A stretch of DNA of 64,000 bases from Clostridiales bacterium (GTDB taxonomy: Bacteria; Bacillota; Clostridia; Christensenellales; Borkfalkiaceae), in contig SVIF01000002.1 in NCBI GenBank assembly GCA_015069615.1, positions 1-64,000 of the forward strand. The letters are read 5' to 3'. Below the pieces are notes generated by a model. The model saw only the letters and a program-made list of their open reading frames with translations, was not told the origin of the DNA and did not search any database. A program made the translations under genes and the position numbers. Position 1 is the stretch's first letter. Each line of letters opens with the position of its first letter. Shown piece by piece: positions 60,431 to 64,000 of this stretch.

Positions 60431-63400
60431 ATGGGCGTGAACGGATTAAGAAGAAAAAATGAAACGGCGAAACGGATCGTAACTGCGGAAACTTTCGGCA
60501 TGGTACTCGTTCTGTTTTCTTTGCTTACGTTCATTGTAGTATTAACGGGGGAAGGTTTACTTGGGTCCTTCGGTGCTAACGTTCGCGCGTTTTTATACGG
60601 TGCTTTCGGTTATACCGTCTTTGCCGTATTATGCGCTTTGTTTTATACAGGTATTTTGCTTGTTTCTGGGAAACGCCCGCGCGTTGAACTTGCCCTAGGT
60701 TTTACTTTATTTATCGGTATTCTTTCTTTACTTGCGTGTTTACACGTAATTTTAACCTTGGATTTTCCCGCAACATCTTTTTTGGGTTACGTAAAGGCTT
60801 GCTATGCAATGGGTGAAGGCTCTTTTGCCGGCGTAACGGTGGGTGGTGCGCTAATTGCTATGTTGTGCTACCCCGTTATTTCCTTAATTTCCGCCGTAGG
60901 CGCAGCCATCGTATTTGGCTTTATCACCCTTCTTTGCGTGTATTCGGTGTACGTTCGCATTACGAACGGCCCCACCGAAAAACAAAAAAAGAAGTCCGCA
61001 CCCAAAGGGAAGGGGGACGTGTACCGCGAAACCCCTAAAGAAATCAGTGGCGTAAAGGCATATCCCGTTACGAATTTTGATTTTGAAGCGGAAGAAAACC
61101 GCCAAAACGTGCAAAGCAACACCGAACGCTATTTTGGCAACGCGGTGTTTGAATTAAAAACGACAAAGGAAATGAAAAAAGGGGATAGTCGCAGCGAAAG
61201 TTTAAAAATTCTATACCCCAACCGTGGAAAAGAACAGTTGGATTTTTCGCAAGGTGGGCAGGATCTAGAAAATTATCGTAAGGATTACGCGCAAAAGTTA
61301 AATTATATCACAACGCCCCCTCCGGTGATTCCTCAGCCTTTTCAATCAAGCGCAACTCCTTTAAAAACGGTACCCGGAAGCGGAACCTCCCGCTTTACGG
61401 ATGGGGAAGGTGTTACTTACGCCCAGCCTGCACCTACGCCAATTGCCCCCATACGCGAAAGCTACCGTACGGTTGAAACATTTACCGAACCCGAGCGCGA
61501 CAATTATCGTACGTTTGAATCGTTTACCGAACCCGTGCGCAATAGTTATAAAACGGAAGAACCTTTGGAAACTAACTTTATTCAGCCCGAGCCTACGCAC
61601 GTTCCTTCGCAAGAAGAATTTCCGTATGCCCGGCAAAACACGGTATCTTCCGCACCTTCGTATGGGGTTGATTTCTCGCGGATAAATCCCACAAGGCAGG
61701 AAGAATTCTCAAGGGATATTCCCGTAGACAATATTTCTTACAACCCCCGTCCCGTAGAACCCGGGCTGGAAGAATCCGAAGAAACGCCTTTTATTCCCGA
61801 ATCTGGTTTTAACGGGGAGGAGTCTTTTGCTGCTAGAAGGGAAATGCAAACGCCGATTACGCCTGTGGAACCTATGCGTACTACGGTACGGATGCCATAT
61901 GCAAATGAATCCGCGCCCGAACGGGCTCAGCCTATTCCTAAAGAACCCGTTACGCCCCCTATGGATGAAATGCCTTTGGTTTATCACTACGTAGCACCCC
62001 CGGTGGATATGTTGCGCGATTATGCAATTAAAGCGGAAAATTTTGCGGCGGAAAATGAAGAACGTTCGCATATCATTGAAGAAACCTTGATGGGCTTTAA
62101 AATTCCCGCAACCGTTGTTCACGTAACTAACGGCGCGGCGTTTTCCCGCTTTGAACTTTCCCTGCCCCCCAGCATTTCGGTTAAAAAAATTCCGCAGTAT
62201 GAAGACGATATCGCCATGCGCGTTCAAGCGAAGGACGGTGTCAGGGTGGAAGCCCCCATTCCGGGTAAAGACCTTGTGGGCGTAGAAATTGCAAACCGTT
62301 CGCGTTATACCGTGGGTATGAAACCCGTAATGCAGGATAGCGTATTCCGCAACAGTAAAGCGGGCTCTTTAACCTTTGCGCTTGGCCAAGATATTTCGGG
62401 GGAAAACGTGGTGTGCGACATTACGAAAATGCCCCATATGTTAGTTGCTGGTAGTACGGGTACGGGGAAAAGCGTATGTTTAACCACCATGATTTTAAGT
62501 TTAATCATGAAATATTCGCCCGAAGATTTGCGCCTTGTTTTAATTGACCCCAAAACGGTGGAATTTACTATGTTCCGTAAAATTCCGCATTTGTTATTGC
62601 CCGATCCCGTAACGGACGTAAACAAGGCAATTAAAATTTTCGGCTGGGCGGTAGAAGAAATGGAACGTCGCTTTATGACGTTTAGCGAGGCGGAAGTCCG
62701 TAACTTAGAAGAATATAACGCCAGCCGCAAGCCTAACCAAAGGAAACTTCCCAAAATCGTTATTATCGTAGACGAATTAAACGATTTGATGATGAGAAAC
62801 AAAAAGGCGATGGAGGACGGTATCGTAAAAATTGCCCAAAAAGCGCGTGCTGCGGGCATCCACTTAATTTTGGCAACCCAACGTCCTTCGGTAGACGTAA
62901 TTACGGGTATCATCAAAGCAAACTTGCCTGCGCGTATTTCCTTCCGCGTTACCAACGCGGCAGACTCTATCACCATCTTAAACGAAGGCGGTGCGGAAAA
63001 ACTTCTTGGCATGGGGGACCTTTTATTCTCGGACGGCGTTCGCCAAAACCCCTTGCGTTTGCAAGGCGTATTTGCGGATACCGAAGAAGTAAAAACCATC
63101 GTCGGCTTTATTCGTGAACGCAATAAGGCGTATTATAGTAAAGAAGTGGAAGAAATGCTTAACCGCCCCGAACGGCAGGAAGAAGACGTGCAAGAACGCG
63201 GCGTAGGCGGCGGCAGGGGTTCGGTAGATCAAGATCCTTTGTTTATAGATGCACTTCGCGAAGTAGTTCGCGCGCAATCCGCATCCACTTCTATGTTACA
63301 AAGAAAACTGAGAATCGGTTTTGCCCGCGCAGGTAGCATCATTGATGAAATGACCGAAAAAGGATTTATTTCCGCCTTTGAAGGCAATCGCACCCGAAAA

Positions 63401-63454
63401 GTATTAATGACGTACGACGAATTTGTGGAAAAATACGAAAATGGAGAAGAATAA
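60431..63454 (+). CDS. ftsK: FtsK/SpoIIIE-family DNA translocase
   Basis: Membrane-anchored ATPase pumping chromosomal DNA through the septum. About four N-terminal helices (20-180), then a long Pro/Glu/Thr-rich linker (about 180-560) with degenerate repeats (SYRTVETFTEPERD / NYRTFESFTEPVRN / SYKTEEP), then the motor: Walker A GSTGTGKS (674-681), VLIDPKTVEFTMF, IVIIVDELNDLM, and a C-terminal winged-helix gamma domain (about 930-1000: SASTSMLQRKLRIGFARAGSIIDEMTEKGFIS). 1007 residues, longer than Bacillus SpoIIIE (787), the extra being linker. The end overlaps rimO by 14 bases. Confidence 0.96.
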   Translation: MGVNGLRRKNETAKRIVTAETFGMVLVLFSLLTFIVVLTGEGLLGSFGANVRAFLYGAFGYTVFAVLCALFYTGILLVSGKRPRVELALGFTLFIGILSLLACLHVILTLDFPATSFLGYVKACYAMGEGSFAGVTVGGALIAMLCYPVISLISAVGAAIVFGFITLLCVYSVYVRITNGPTEKQKKKSAPKGKGDVYRETPKEISGVKAYPVTNFDFEAEENRQNVQSNTERYFGNAVFELKTTKEMKKGDSRSESLKILYPNRGKEQLDFSQGGQDLENYRKDYAQKLNYITTPPPVIPQPFQSSATPLKTVPGSGTSRFTDGEGVTYAQPAPTPIAPIRESYRTVETFTEPERDNYRTFESFTEPVRNSYKTEEPLETNFIQPEPTHVPSQEEFPYARQNTVSSAPSYGVDFSRINPTRQEEFSRDIPVDNISYNPRPVEPGLEESEETPFIPESGFNGEESFAARREMQTPITPVEPMRTTVRMPYANESAPERAQPIPKEPVTPPMDEMPLVYHYVAPPVDMLRDYAIKAENFAAENEERSHIIEETLMGFKIPATVVHVTNGAAFSRFELSLPPSISVKKIPQYEDDIAMRVQAKDGVRVEAPIPGKDLVGVEIANRSRYTVGMKPVMQDSVFRNSKAGSLTFALGQDISGENVVCDITKMPHMLVAGSTGTGKSVCLTTMILSLIMKYSPEDLRLVLIDPKTVEFTMFRKIPHLLLPDPVTDVNKAIKIFGWAVEEMERRFMTFSEAEVRNLEEYNASRKPNQRKLPKIVIIVDELNDLMMRNKKAMEDGIVKIAQKARAAGIHLILATQRPSVDVITGIIKANLPARISFRVTNAADSITILNEGGAEKLLGMGDLLFSDGVRQNPLRLQGVFADTEEVKTIVGFIRERNKAYYSKEVEEMLNRPERQEEDVQERGVGGGRGSVDQDPLFIDALREVVRAQSASTSMLQRKLRIGFARAGSIIDEMTEKGFISAFEGNRTRKVLMTYDEFVEKYENGEE

Positions 63455-64000
63455 GGAGTTACAAGGTAAAAAAGTGGGGTTTATCTCTCTTGGTTGCGAT
63501 AAAAACCGCGTAGATACCGAAAAGGCAATCCGCCGTTTTACGGATGCGGGCGCCCTTCTGACCGGGGACCCCTCCTCCGCGCAAATTCTAATGGTTAACA
63601 CGTGCGCCTTTTTAGAAAGTGCTAGAAAGGAAGCAGTGGAAACGGTGTTAGAACTTGCTGAACTTAAAAGCGGGCAACTGGAAAAATTAGTGGTTACGGG
63701 GTGTTTACCCCAACTTGTCCCAAACGAACTTTTTGAAGGACTTACCGAAGCGGACGTTTTTGCCGGGTTTCAGGACTACGACGCTTTAGTGGAAGCGGTT
63801 GCTCGCTCCTACCAAACGGGTAGAGAAAATATCGTGGGCAAAGGGAAGGGAACGGATACCCAAAGCCGCGTGTTAACCACTCCCTTACATTACGCGTACT
63901 TAAAAATTGCGGATGGTTGCGATAATCACTGTACGTATTGCTTAATTCCCAAAATTCGCGGTAAGTATATTTCCACCCCGATGGAACGTCTGATTGCTGA
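63441..64000 (+). CDS. rimO: Ribosomal protein S12 methylthiotransferase RimO, 3' end outside window
   Basis: Radical-SAM enzyme that methylthiolates Asp of S12. Frame open from ATG 63441 to the window edge (186 codons). N-terminal cluster cysteines in SLGCDKN, NTCAF and TGCLPQ, then the radical-SAM site CDNHCTYC and IPKIRGKY. The first residues (MEKNKELQGKKVGFISLG) are read from within the ftsK end. The LGCDKNRVDTE form points to RimO rather than MiaB. Confidence 0.9.
   Translation, partial: MEKNKELQGKKVGFISLGCDKNRVDTEKAIRRFTDAGALLTGDPSSAQILMVNTCAFLESARKEAVETVLELAELKSGQLEKLVVTGCLPQLVPNELFEGLTEADVFAGFQDYDALVEAVARSYQTGRENIVGKGKGTDTQSRVLTTPLHYAYLKIADGCDNHCTYCLIPKIRGKYISTPMERLIA

Overview
This window is a chromosomal segment of a low-to-moderate GC Bacillota, most likely an anaerobic Clostridia lineage. 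The evidence is gene order shared with Bacillus/Clostridium (rpsB-tsf-pyrH-frr-uppS-cdsA-dxr-rseP; thrS, infC-rpmI-rplT; ruvCAB-queA-tgt-yajC-yrzE-like-secD-secF-recJ-rel; rpsO-pnp-ylxY-M16 peptidase-ftsK-rimO). It is also in the RNA leaders (a threonine T-box and an L20-type attenuator), the AGGAG ribosome sites, promoters with 17-base spacers, and oxygen-independent HemZ. The genetic code looks standard and TAA stops dominate. All assignments come from reading the sequence; no database search was possible.

Layout. 1-6757: translation, nucleotide, isoprenoid and lipid housekeeping operon, entered inside rpsB and closed by a terminator after rseP. 6789-7440: tRNA-Val(CAC), tRNA-Ala(CGC) and a 400-base tail of duplicated tRNA/terminator fragments. 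7473-8952: NfeD plus SPFH/band-7 pair. 9056-14983: separately promoted accessory genes (GH13 glucosidase, GH127 glycosidase, nucleoside phosphorylase, small membrane protein, MscS channel). 15062-21743: operon of ROK kinase, asymmetric ABC-F protein, GmhA-like isomerase, second ROK kinase and GH2 beta-mannosidase behind a promoter overlapped by a perfect palindrome.

21765-30282, minus strand: nine-gene surface-sugar operon. It encodes an HpcH/HpaI aldolase, GtrA, RfbF, RfbG, an extended SDR, RfbH, a YerE-like thiamine enzyme, a GtrB-like glycosyltransferase and a tiny ferredoxin-thioredoxin-reductase-like protein. Read as a pathway it predicts a CDP-3,6-dideoxy, possibly C4-branched (yersiniose-type) sugar. 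A membrane GT87-like transferase is divergent at 30453. This is the most distinctive accessory system in the window.

31850-37836: YtxC-like protein, T-box/thrS, L20 leader/infC(AUU start)-rpmI-rplT, an rRNA methyltransferase and YebC. 37875-40650, minus strand: class II aldolase, D-lyxose isomerase-like cupin and a HTH(XRE)-PfkB fusion, with a 12-bp inverted-repeat pair around its promoter. 40680-40920: a structured non-coding stretch ending in a terminator. 41006-64000: recombination, tRNA queuosine, Sec, stringent response, HemZ, RNA decay, peptidase, DNA translocase, and the start of rimO, cut by the window end.
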